NCBI GenBank assembly: GCA_028701415.1
Contig: JAQVQU010000075.1
Span: 1-6,692, forward strand
Reading direction: 5' to 3'
Source: Clostridia bacterium
Lineage (GTDB): Bacteria > Bacillota > Clostridia > Christensenellales > DTU072
Length of the DNA: 6,692 nucleotides
Positions 1 through 5,693 of the stretch are shown one piece after another. The notes beneath the pieces are model-generated. The model searched no databases and had not been told where the DNA came from. It saw only the letters and a list, made by a program, of their open reading frames with translations. Within the stretch, counting starts at the first letter, position 1. The number at the start of each line of letters is the position of its first letter. Made by a program: the position numbers and the translations under genes.

Positions 1-69
1 TTTTACGCACCAAACAATATGATATTGAATGGATTATACATAACCCCTACCACGATATATTTCTGCCAT
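1..69 (-). pseudogene. tnpA: IS200/IS605-family TnpA (Y1 transposase), 5' end with an in-frame stop, cut by window edge
   Basis: From ATG at 69-67 the frame reads MAEIYRGRGYV, then TAA (36-34), then SIQYHIVWCVK to base 1. The part after the stop fits the conserved first strand of Y1 HUH transposases, usually written YxIxYHxVWxxKYR, and the part before fits the usual short N-terminal extension (a Tyr codon would be expected where TAA stands). TnpA is a small (about 130-150 residue) single-strand DNA transposase with an HUH motif and one catalytic tyrosine; those residues are off the window. A weak Shine-Dalgarno, AAGGA at 84-80, lies 10 bases before the ATG. One nonsense codon is enough to call it inactive unless there is a sequencing error; further lesions cannot be judged from 23 codons. 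Confidence 0.72.
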
Positions 70-90
70 ATTTTTAAAATCCTTATTTAT

Positions 91-119
91 AGTTTAACCT
101 ATGTATTGATACTTATCAA
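91..119 (-). promoter_or_regulatory. Weak candidate tnpA promoter with a palindrome over its -35
   Basis: TTGATA (119-114, five of six to TTGACA), 17 bases, then TAAACT (96-91, four of six to TATAAT). The -35 is one half of a palindrome, TTGATA-CT-TATCAA on the plus strand (106-119). The implied start near 84 would leave a very short leader before the ATG at 69. The -10 is poor, so this is tentative; the palindrome itself is exact. Confidence 0.25.
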
Positions 120-162
120 ACAGCTCGTGGGTTTTAGTGTGCTTTTAATTCACATATGTAAT

Positions 163-441
163 TTATCGTTGGCAATTCATCCCATGACTAAAGTCACAGG
201 TGTTCTTGCTATATTGAATAAAAAACCCCGAGCTTTTCTCCGTAATTTTCTGATAAAAAAGTATTTGTTTCTTTTTCTCAAAAAAGAAGATTTGGCATTC
301 ATAGGCTATTTTTTGTTTATTAGAAAAAGAAGATTCTTCCAGTAGCTCCTGGTCAATCTTTATTAACTTTGAATCTACTGCATCAAATGGCAGCTTGTAT
401 CCTTTGACTATTTCTATCGCTTCTTTAAATACCCGTTCCAT
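163..441 (-). CDS. Small unknown protein, probably truncated by the insertion sequence
   Basis: A 92-residue frame from ATG 441-439 to TAA 165-163. An in-frame TTG at 453 lies inside the ribosome site and is rejected as start. I do not recognise the family. The protein is lysine-, glutamate- and phenylalanine-rich, has no signal peptide or membrane segment, and looks like a small soluble cytoplasmic protein: residues about 1-70 (beginning MERVFKEAIEIVKGYKLP) read as normal coding sequence. The last 12 or so residues (after about residue 80) are encoded by the subterminal hairpin and leader of the adjoining IS200/IS605 left end, and perhaps up to 20 residues are foreign. The native gene was therefore probably longer, its 3' part now lying beyond the element, outside the window. 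It has its own promoter and Shine-Dalgarno. Alternatively the native stop was close to the insertion point and little is lost. Confidence 0.65.
   Translation of the reverse strand: MERVFKEAIEIVKGYKLPFDAVDSKLIKIDQELLEESSFSNKQKIAYECQIFFFEKKKQILFYQKITEKSSGFFIQYSKNTCDFSHGMNCQR
181..200 (-). repeat. Subterminal hairpin of the IS200/IS605-type left end
   Basis: On the minus strand CCTGTGAC, loop TTTA, GTCATGGG. As RNA all eight positions pair (two G-U); as DNA six pair, with two mismatches near the base. The CTTTAG-centred stem next to a GGG is the typical form of the imperfect palindromes bound by Y1 transposases, and in IS200-like elements the same stem in RNA can also block read-through into tnpA. 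It also encodes the end of the reading frame starting at 441, which shows that frame has run into the element. Confidence 0.7.
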
Positions 442-446
442 AAACA

Positions 447-451
447 CCTCC
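447..451 (-). promoter_or_regulatory. Shine-Dalgarno that fixes the start at 441
   Basis: GGAGG at 451-447 is five bases before ATG 441-439. It overlaps the in-frame TTG at 453-451, which rules that codon out as the start. Confidence 0.85.
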
Positions 452-473
452 AAATAACGGGATTATTTATAAC

Positions 474-502
474 ATTATATCAAATCTGAAGGCCTTTTTC
501 AT
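474..502 (-). promoter_or_regulatory. Sigma-A-type promoter of the small unknown gene
   Basis: ATGAAA (502-497, four of six to TTGACA), 17 bases, perfect TATAAT (479-474) with an extended -10 TG one base upstream (482-481). The predicted start is near 467, giving a leader of about 26 bases that includes the Shine-Dalgarno. It lies downstream of the terminator at 669-640, so this gene is its own unit. Confidence 0.65.
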
Positions 503-576
503 TGGGAACCCTGCTCCCTATAAATATCTCTTACTTTTCTTTTATAGAAAGTAAATTTCTTAAAGGAATTTGCTAA

Positions 577-625
577 CTTACAAATATGAAGTGAGTATTT
601 CTTGCAAATATGCCATTTATTTGCA
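577..625. repeat. Small direct repeat and 8-bp inverted repeat between two genes
   Basis: On the plus strand CTTACAAATATG (577-588) recurs as CTTGCAAATATG (601-612), period 24. The second copy overlaps an exact inverted repeat, TGCAAATA (603-610), seven bases, TATTTGCA (618-625). There is no U-run on either side, so this is not a terminator. It sits about 100 bases upstream of the promoter at 502-474 and could be a regulator site, but the role is unknown. Confidence 0.45.
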
Positions 626-639
626 TCTGTACAAATCCT

Positions 640-669
640 AAAAAAAAGAGCCCTTTTTTGAGAGCTCTT
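640..669 (-). terminator. Intrinsic terminator after the large phosphoesterase gene
   Basis: On the minus strand AAGAGCTC (669-662), eight-base loop, GGGCTCTT (653-646), with the 3' arm merging into a run of eight T (647-640). The stem has eight pairs including one G-U. It begins 22 bases after the stop of the 1215-residue gene and separates it from the small gene to the left. Confidence 0.88.
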
Positions 670-691
670 CTTTATCTTTTCTTTTTTTTAT

Positions 692-3600
692 TTATGCTGC
701 TAGCTTCTTCTTTTTCAGGAATTTGATCAAGAAGAATATTCCCGTTCCGATTCCGCCAGCCCCTACTGCAGAACCCACGGAAATGAGAATGATGTCTGTC
801 TGGCTTAGCCTGAACGGAGGCTTTATTTCATTTACGGTGTCTGTTTCTATGTCATATTCATATCCTTGATAAAACAAATCCTTTCCATCAAAGGTCAATT
901 TACCAAAAGTTGGATTAAAAAGATATGGATCATGGATCTCTGCCCCAGTGTAAAGGGGAGCTTCGCTATCCGATTGATATTTGTACCTTTTGTCTCCGAT
1001 TGTCCCAAGGCTTACATAAAGAGTTCCTTTGCTTCCTATCTTCTCTGTCTTGTTATTCGCAGACTTAATTATCTCTCCGTTACCATCAAGATAATATGAT
1101 TCGCTGTATGTATGATCATGCCCAGACAAAACAAGATTTACCCCATACTCTTCAAAAATTGATGGTAGCTGCTGTTTCATGCCAATAATCTCTGCATCTT
1201 GGGTGTGTGGTCCTGCTGAAAAAATGCTTTTATGCATTATCACAACCTTATGATTTTTTGTTGTTGCGGCTAAATCAGCCTTAAGCCAATTAAGTTGTCC
1301 TTCGTTAAGTCCGTTATCGTTTGTATCATTAGTATTTAAAACCGTGAAATGTACACCTGAATAATCATATGAATAATATGCTCCATTGACTGAATCTTGT
1401 TCTGGCAAATCAAAATTATAATGCGCTAAAACATTATTATATGGTTCAGTGTAAACGCTTTCGGATGATTGTAAAAAGGCTGCTTCTTTGTCTTTGCTTA
1501 CATCAAAAGATGAATCCCCATGATTACCAACCGCTACAACTTGCGAAGTGTTTGCAAGATGTTCCCTTAGTCCGTTAAAATAATAATCAAATTGAGTCGT
1601 GTTACTAGAGTACTCAACGATATCTCCTGCATTAATAATAAACGAATATTTATCATCGAATACCGTTTCCGCTTTATCCATTACTTTCAAAATTCTTTGA
1701 TAAGCCTCTTTACTATATCCTTGCGGATCGGTAATGAGCAATACTTCAAAGGGAGCACTCTCTCCTGCAGGCGCAGTCTCAAACGTATATACATCACTCC
1801 AATAATCTCTGTCTGCCCAGCCAACTCTGTAACTGTATTCTGTCCCGGCATCAAGCCCTGTTAAGTTTACTGTATGTCTCGCCTTTTCCGTATATCTTAG
1901 CAGAGCGAATAAACCAAGATCTATTCCTCCCTTGGTCATTCCATATACTTGAGTCTCTCCAAGTACCGATGTTGCTTGATTTTCGTTAAAGTCTCCTTCT
2001 GATTTTTTCATATACTGAATCGTTCCAGATGAAACATTTCTGTCTGTGAACCAAGAAAAATTCTTTTCAGTAGCTGGGTTAGCGCCAAACGTTACCGCTA
2101 TTCTTGAAGGTAATTTCCCATTTTCTACAGTTTTTTCATCTATTCTTCCCGCTGAAGTATATGTGTATACATCTCCTTCTCTTAACAATATTTTTGTGTT
2201 AACAGCGTTCCCATCAAAAGATGAATCTGTGACAAAACCTTCAACAACGGCTCCCGCTAATTCCCCAATTCCTATATAAAGAGAGTCGGTGAGGTAATCC
2301 TCGAGCATCAAATCCAAAAAGCCCATTATTGTTTGCCCTTCAAGATCTAATGAAAAGCCTATATCCTGCGATTGTAATAAATCACTATTGAGGGCGTTTA
2401 ATAATACTTCACCAAGCACAATATTACTCGCATCTAGGGGATTTTCTCTATCGTAACCGATCAGTAACCCGAGTACCTTTAAAAGTTCTGGAATCCCATC
2501 AACTGAAGAAATATCTATTGGGGTTTCTAAAAGTTCCTTTACCAAAAAATATAACCCTTCTTCCTTATCCAAAAGAATCCCAACTAGCTGCTCCACAAAC
2601 TCTCCGTTTCTTAGCATGCTAATTACCCCAGCTATTTCTTCAGGAACCCCTTCTAGCGAAGTCGCTTCGCCGCCGCCGCCATATCCTAGATAAGCATATG
2701 AAGCAAAATCTAGCAAAGTCAATTCTCCAGGAAGATCAAAGTTTAGTAGCTTATCAACCATTTCATTTAAGAACCCGAATATCTTATTGTTTTCATAGTC
2801 TGGGTTAGATCCCGAATATTCATAATCGGCGAGCACTTTATTGTTGATTTCTGAAACAAGCACATCTACTAGATCTCCAATTTTTCCTCCAAGAGCAGCT
2901 CCTATGTCTATTCCAAGGAATGAGACATTCTCTATTGCCCCCGAAAGCATAGCTTTTAACGTCTCAATTATGGAAGGATTTAAATATTCCTCTATCATTC
3001 CTAAGATTCCATCTACAAAAATTTCTTCAGTAAATCCTTGAAAATCGTTTATTTTGACGGATGTATCACTAATATCAAAAAATCTTCCAAGCCCTTTTGC
3101 TTCTATTGCATCTTCCGTTATGTACCCATTATCAAAAGCATAAGTAATATCTACTTCTTCCAAATAATCTAATTTGACATAAAGATCCTCTATTTTTTCC
3201 TCACCTAAAGTTCCTCTTTTTATTGTGGCATATCTTACTGCGGCCCCATAAGCTAAACTGGCTGCCGTCTGCATATCTGTAATTTGATTATTATTAAATG
3301 ATAAATGATGAGATATATCATTTTGATGCGAATGGCCAGTAAAACCATAATGAATACCAAAATCTGCCAAATAATTAGCTGTATTCCACCAATCATCCAT
3401 ACAAAAATCATTAATATACTCTTCTTGATAAGCCATATGTTCAACCATTGAATGATGGGTTGTCGCAATCATAAGATCTGAGCTAAATTTTTCTTTCTTT
3501 TCCTCCATAAAGTCTTTCATTTGTTGTGTTATTCTGCCCCCTAAAACGTGGCCTTCCACCACGTTCGAAAGAGAGACATCTAAACAATAAAAAGTCACAT

Positions 3601-4339
3601 CCCTGTCTTCAACCTTTGCAATGTATGAAAGATCTCCATGAGTGTAATCTTCTTCTTCTGGATCAAAATTGTAATCAACTTCCATATTTTCAGCAAGACT
3701 AGAGTTTGTAAAACCAATTTTTGAATAAGTCCCTTCATATTCGTCAACAGTATAAAAGTTTTGCGCTTCCTGATCTGTTATGTTAGGGAACCCTAAACCA
3801 GCATAAATAATACTTAAATCCTTTCTGGTTGCATAATCAACATGAACCTTACTCCCCGAAGAAAAGTCGTATGTTTCTCCATTATACAAATCATGATTCC
3901 CATACACTGTAAAGATTTGAAAATCTGGTTTTTCCCCTACTGTTCTCATTCTGTTTTGCAAATCTCTAAGCCCGTTTGCAATATCGATGTGGCCCTTTCT
4001 TTCTCCATTATGTGTAAGATCGCCAGAAACTATTAAGTAATCTGGTTTCATAACTAATATCTTCTCTACATTTTCCCAAAAAGTTGCTTCAGCGGTAAAC
4101 TTTCTGTCTAACAGCTGTTTTTCTATAATACTTTGATCTTCCCCTTTATATAAATAGCTAACGGGATAGATATGTGTATCCGTAATATGTCCAACAACCA
4201 ATTCATCGTCATCCCATACCGGCTCATCTGCAGCTTCAGCAATTTTAGGAGTTACTGCAAAAAAAGCAATAAACAAACAAAAAACGATAAGCATCGTAGC
4301 TAAAACCACTTTATTATTTTTTTCAAAAAACCTAGTCAT
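692..4339 (-). CDS. Exported, membrane-anchored two-domain metallophosphoesterase / purple-acid-phosphatase-like protein
   Basis: 1215 residues. Start: ATG 4339-4337 has GGAGG six bases upstream; an in-frame TTG at 4342 is too close to that site. Residues 1-36 are a signal peptide (KNNK, hydrophobic 11-29, cleavage probable after A-E-A 36). Domain 1 (about 45-380) is a calcineurin-like phosphoesterase with all metal motifs: D54-T-H56, G-D107, G-N-H149-D150, T-H-H 295-296, G-H336-S-H338. Residues about 380-740 are leucine-rich and helical, of unknown role. About 743-858 is a fibronectin-like domain of the purple acid phosphatase N-terminal type, followed by phosphoesterase domain 2 (865-1120): D871-P-Q, G-D906, G-N-H940, VIMH1036, G-H1074-D-H1076. 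Residues 1183-1208 form a membrane segment followed by KKKK. The protein should hydrolyse phosphate mono- or diesters outside the cell; substrate unknown. Domain 2 lacks some usual ligands and may act differently. No phosphate-regulon operator was recognised. It may be transcribed from its own weak promoter or by read-through from the reductase gene. Confidence 0.93.
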   Translation of the reverse strand: MTRFFEKNNKVVLATMLIVFCLFIAFFAVTPKIAEAADEPVWDDDELVVGHITDTHIYPVSYLYKGEDQSIIEKQLLDRKFTAEATFWENVEKILVMKPDYLIVSGDLTHNGERKGHIDIANGLRDLQNRMRTVGEKPDFQIFTVYGNHDLYNGETYDFSSGSKVHVDYATRKDLSIIYAGLGFPNITDQEAQNFYTVDEYEGTYSKIGFTNSSLAENMEVDYNFDPEEEDYTHGDLSYIAKVEDRDVTFYCLDVSLSNVVEGHVLGGRITQQMKDFMEEKKEKFSSDLMIATTHHSMVEHMAYQEEYINDFCMDDWWNTANYLADFGIHYGFTGHSHQNDISHHLSFNNNQITDMQTAASLAYGAAVRYATIKRGTLGEEKIEDLYVKLDYLEEVDITYAFDNGYITEDAIEAKGLGRFFDISDTSVKINDFQGFTEEIFVDGILGMIEEYLNPSIIETLKAMLSGAIENVSFLGIDIGAALGGKIGDLVDVLVSEINNKVLADYEYSGSNPDYENNKIFGFLNEMVDKLLNFDLPGELTLLDFASYAYLGYGGGGEATSLEGVPEEIAGVISMLRNGEFVEQLVGILLDKEEGLYFLVKELLETPIDISSVDGIPELLKVLGLLIGYDRENPLDASNIVLGEVLLNALNSDLLQSQDIGFSLDLEGQTIMGFLDLMLEDYLTDSLYIGIGELAGAVVEGFVTDSSFDGNAVNTKILLREGDVYTYTSAGRIDEKTVENGKLPSRIAVTFGANPATEKNFSWFTDRNVSSGTIQYMKKSEGDFNENQATSVLGETQVYGMTKGGIDLGLFALLRYTEKARHTVNLTGLDAGTEYSYRVGWADRDYWSDVYTFETAPAGESAPFEVLLITDPQGYSKEAYQRILKVMDKAETVFDDKYSFIINAGDIVEYSSNTTQFDYYFNGLREHLANTSQVVAVGNHGDSSFDVSKDKEAAFLQSSESVYTEPYNNVLAHYNFDLPEQDSVNGAYYSYDYSGVHFTVLNTNDTNDNGLNEGQLNWLKADLAATTKNHKVVIMHKSIFSAGPHTQDAEIIGMKQQLPSIFEEYGVNLVLSGHDHTYSESYYLDGNGEIIKSANNKTEKIGSKGTLYVSLGTIGDKRYKYQSDSEAPLYTGAEIHDPYLFNPTFGKLTFDGKDLFYQGYEYDIETDTVNEIKPPFRLSQTDIILISVGSAVGAGGIGTGIFFLIKFLKKKKLAA

Positions 4340-4343
4340 CAAT

Positions 4344-4350
4344 CTCCTCC
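4344..4350 (-). promoter_or_regulatory. Shine-Dalgarno that fixes the phosphoesterase start
   Basis: GGAGGAG at 4350-4344, with the GGAGG core six bases before ATG 4339-4337. The alternative TTG at 4342-4340 is only three bases from the core and is disfavoured. Confidence 0.85.
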
Positions 4351-4381
4351 AATATTTTTACTCGGGCATACCACCGCTGTT

Positions 4382-4417
4382 ACTATACTATAATTTTTGC
4401 TTTTTAACTCAGTTGAA
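4382..4417 (-). promoter_or_regulatory. Candidate promoter of the large phosphoesterase gene
   Basis: Two overlapping TATAGT elements (4392-4387 and 4387-4382) are reasonable -10 boxes. The best upstream partner is TTCAAC (4417-4412), which matches the -35 consensus at only three positions and is 19 bases from the distal -10. If used, transcription would start near 4376-4380 and the leader would be about 40 bases. Read-through from the reductase gene is the alternative, since I see no terminator between the two genes. Confidence 0.3.
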
Positions 4418-4436
4418 TTATATTTTTCTAATTTTT

Positions 4437-4554
4437 TATATTTTTCTTAATCAATCATTAACTATTAATCCCGGTATATTAATAGCCAAATCAGTTGAAA
4501 TATATTTTTCTTAATCAATCATTAACTATTAATCCCGGCATATCAATAGCCAAA
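4437..4554. repeat. Tandem duplication, two 54-bp copies with a hairpin in each
   Basis: Copy 1 at 4437-4490 and copy 2 at 4501-4554 differ at two of 54 bases; the period is 64. The 10 bases before copy 2 begin TCAGTTGAA, which also occurs at 4409-4417 before copy 1 in a shifted context. Each copy contains CTATTAAT, eight bases with a CCGG core, ATTAATAG (exact in copy 1, 4462-4485). In copy 2 the one change in the arms still pairs as G-U in a minus-strand transcript. The block fills most of the 263-base gap between the reductase and the phosphoesterase gene, just upstream of the latter's candidate promoter. There is no T-run after either hairpin, so they are not ordinary terminators. Confidence 0.85.
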
Positions 4555-4602
4555 GGTGTTTCTTTGCCATTTTCTGTTGTTATATCCAATTTTCTCTATT
4601 TT

Positions 4603-5421
4603 TTAAAATCCATGCCCATCTGGATCTCTGAAGTATCTCTTGTTTTTATCTATAGAGCGTATACACTCCATATCTTCCTCTGAGAGCTCAAAGTTAAAGA
4701 TACTAAAGTTTTCTTCTATTCTTTCTTCGTGGGTAGATTTAGGAATAGTTATTATTCCTTCCTGAATATCCCATCTTAATATTATTTGAGCTGGGGTTTT
4801 GCAATATTTATCCGCCAATCTCTTAATCGTCTTTTCTTTAAAGACTCTTGCTCTAAGTAGAGGAGCCCAGGCTTCTACAGCTATGTCATACTGCAGACAA
4901 AATTCCCGAAGTGCCTTTTGTTGGAACCACGGATGACACTCAACTTGATTAACCGAAGGCATAATTTTTGCTATATCAATAACCCTTTCTAGATGGTGCT
5001 CTTTAAAATTTGACATGCCTATTGTTCTAATAAGACCGCTCTCCACCATATCTTCAAGGGCTCTCCATGTATTTTTTAAATCTTCGTTAACTGGGGGCCA
5101 GTGGATCAAAACCATATCAATGTATTCGGTCTTAAGCTTAGAAAGAGACTCTTTTACTGCCTCTATAGCTTTATCGTAATAGCAATCGGTTGTCCAGATC
5201 TTCGTGGTGATAAAAATATCGCTTCTTGGTATCCCGCTTTCAATAACAGCTTCTCCTACCTCAGCTTCGTTAAAATAAAATCTTGCTGTATCAATATGCC
5301 TGTATCCTGCCTTCAATGCATGCAAGACACATCTTTTTGTTTCTTCTGGAGGAGTAAGATATGTTCCTAAGCCAATAAGAGGGATATTGTACCCACTATG
5401 CAATAAAACAAAGTCTTTCAT
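4603..5421 (-). CDS. Aldo/keto reductase
   Basis: 272 residues, the usual full length for the prokaryotic AKR5-like group. The start is ATG 5421-5419, six bases after AGGAGG; an in-frame GTG at 5427 abuts the ribosome site and is rejected. It is a cytoplasmic TIM-barrel oxidoreductase reducing aldehydes or ketones with NADPH. Catalytic tetrad: D44, Y49, K74, H107 (in IHWP). AKR signature 1 is GYRHIDTA (39-46) followed by E and VG; GMSNF (135-139), NQVE-HP (158-164) and the cofactor loop IPKS (226-229) with R234 and N238 are all present, the last favouring NADPH over NADH. The closest-looking annotated relatives are 2,5-diketo-gluconate or methylglyoxal reductases, but substrate cannot be set from sequence. 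It has a strong promoter of its own, no terminator before the phosphoesterase gene 263 bases on, and no obvious functional link to either phosphoesterase neighbour. Confidence 0.95.
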   Translation of the reverse strand: MKDFVLLHSGYNIPLIGLGTYLTPPEETKRCVLHALKAGYRHIDTARFYFNEAEVGEAVIESGIPRSDIFITTKIWTTDCYYDKAIEAVKESLSKLKTEYIDMVLIHWPPVNEDLKNTWRALEDMVESGLIRTIGMSNFKEHHLERVIDIAKIMPSVNQVECHPWFQQKALREFCLQYDIAVEAWAPLLRARVFKEKTIKRLADKYCKTPAQIILRWDIQEGIITIPKSTHEERIEENFSIFNFELSEEDMECIRSIDKNKRYFRDPDGHGF

Positions 5422-5427
5422 AGCCAC

Positions 5428-5433
5428 CCTCCT
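5428..5433 (-). promoter_or_regulatory. Shine-Dalgarno that fixes the reductase start
   Basis: AGGAGG at 5433-5428 is six bases from ATG 5421-5419. The in-frame GTG 5427-5425 directly touches it and so cannot be the start. Confidence 0.88.
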
Positions 5434-5450
5434 TGTAGATTAGTATGTTA

Positions 5451-5479
5451 ATTATATTATATATATAAAGTATCTTCAA
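5451..5479 (-). promoter_or_regulatory. Sigma-A-type promoter of the reductase gene
   Basis: TTGAAG (5479-5474, four of six), exactly 17 bases, perfect TATAAT (5456-5451) in an alternating TA stretch. The start should be near 5444, giving a leader of about 23 bases that contains the Shine-Dalgarno. This is the best promoter in the window. Confidence 0.75.
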
Positions 5480-5507
5480 TACTGAAAGAGAAAAAACGAA
5501 AAACTTT

Positions 5508-5606
5508 GTCTATTAAAAATAAACATCAAAGCAGAGATTTCCATGATTTTTCATCTTAGGTCTATTAAAACTAAAACCCAAAGCATAGGTTTCCATGATT
5601 TTTCAT
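5508..5606. repeat. Two 47-bp direct repeats upstream of the reductase promoter
   Basis: Copy 1 at 5508-5554 and copy 2 at 5560-5606 agree at 41 of 47 bases with a five-base spacer, period 52 bp (about five helical turns). The identical blocks are GTCTATTAAAA at one end and TTTCCATGATTTTTCAT (17 bases) at the other; the latter holds a short dyad, ATGA-N4-TCAT. The nearer copy ends about 64 bases upstream of the predicted reductase transcription start. This looks like duplicated binding sites or a duplicated remnant; it is not a CRISPR (two copies, imperfect, no unique spacer). Confidence 0.8.
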
Positions 5607-5671
5607 ATAATGCTGCAATAAATATAAAATCTTGCATTAATGGTCTGGTTATTTCCTGAAAGATAATTCTC

Positions 5672-5693
5672 AAGGGTTTTCAATCCCTTTTTT
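5672..5693 (+). terminator. Short hairpin at the end of the upstream gene, T-tail on the plus strand
   Basis: AAGGG (5672-5676), eight-base loop, CCCTT (5685-5689), then TTTT (5690-5693) on the plus strand, overlapping the stop codon of the minus-strand gene. Read on the minus strand the hairpin has an A-run before it and no T-run after it, so it is a poor terminator for that gene. No plus-strand gene needs it. The stem is short and this may be chance or stop only antisense transcripts. Confidence 0.3.

Larger units (their letters stand above)
1..225 (-). mobile_element. Left end of an IS200/IS605-type insertion sequence (partial)
   Basis: Seen: reading leftward on the minus strand there is a stem-loop (200-181) with the TTTA loop and GTCATGGG right arm typical of IS200/IS605 subterminal hairpins, then about 110 bases of leader, then a reading frame from base 69 whose translation (codons 13-23, SIQYHIVWCVK) resembles the start of Y1 transposases. 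Family knowledge: these elements have subterminal hairpins instead of inverted terminal repeats and make no target duplication, so the tip cannot be located by a repeat; I infer it lies shortly right of the hairpin, about 205-230. The rest of the element is beyond base 1, so whether a tnpB follows is unknown. The start and end given are approximate on the right side. Confidence 0.75.

Noticed and set aside
163..225. Reading the TTTAGTC hairpin as the right end (guide-RNA end) of a TnpB element
   Set aside because: The transposase start lies downstream of the hairpin in the same direction, so it is the left end; no TnpB coding sequence precedes it.
19..345. 108-codon plus-strand frame
   Set aside because: It runs antisense to the insertion-sequence end and the small gene, has no Shine-Dalgarno, and its composition (long Phe/Leu/Ile stretches) is that of an antisense shadow.
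1592..3041. Several plus-strand frames of 64-90 codons opposite the phosphoesterase gene
   Set aside because: All lie antisense to a frame with clear domains and lack ribosome sites.
3253..3468. 71-codon minus-strand frame inside the phosphoesterase gene
   Set aside because: It is a shifted-frame shadow of domain 1, where the main frame carries the conserved THH and GHxH motifs.
4462..4549. Intrinsic terminators of the reductase gene
   Set aside because: The hairpins are AT-rich with large loops and are not followed by T-runs on the minus strand.
4530..4600. Minus-strand frame of about 24 codons after the reductase, ending in a PGLIVND-like peptide, partly repeated in the second repeat copy
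   Set aside because: It has only a TTG start with no Shine-Dalgarno, and the 64-bp period shifts the frame between copies, so it is unlikely to be translated.
5508..5606. CRISPR array
   Set aside because: Only two imperfect copies, with a five-base gap between them and no cas genes.
5672..5693. Terminator for the gene ending at 5692
   Set aside because: The T-run follows the hairpin only on the plus strand; on the minus strand the hairpin is followed by mixed sequence.
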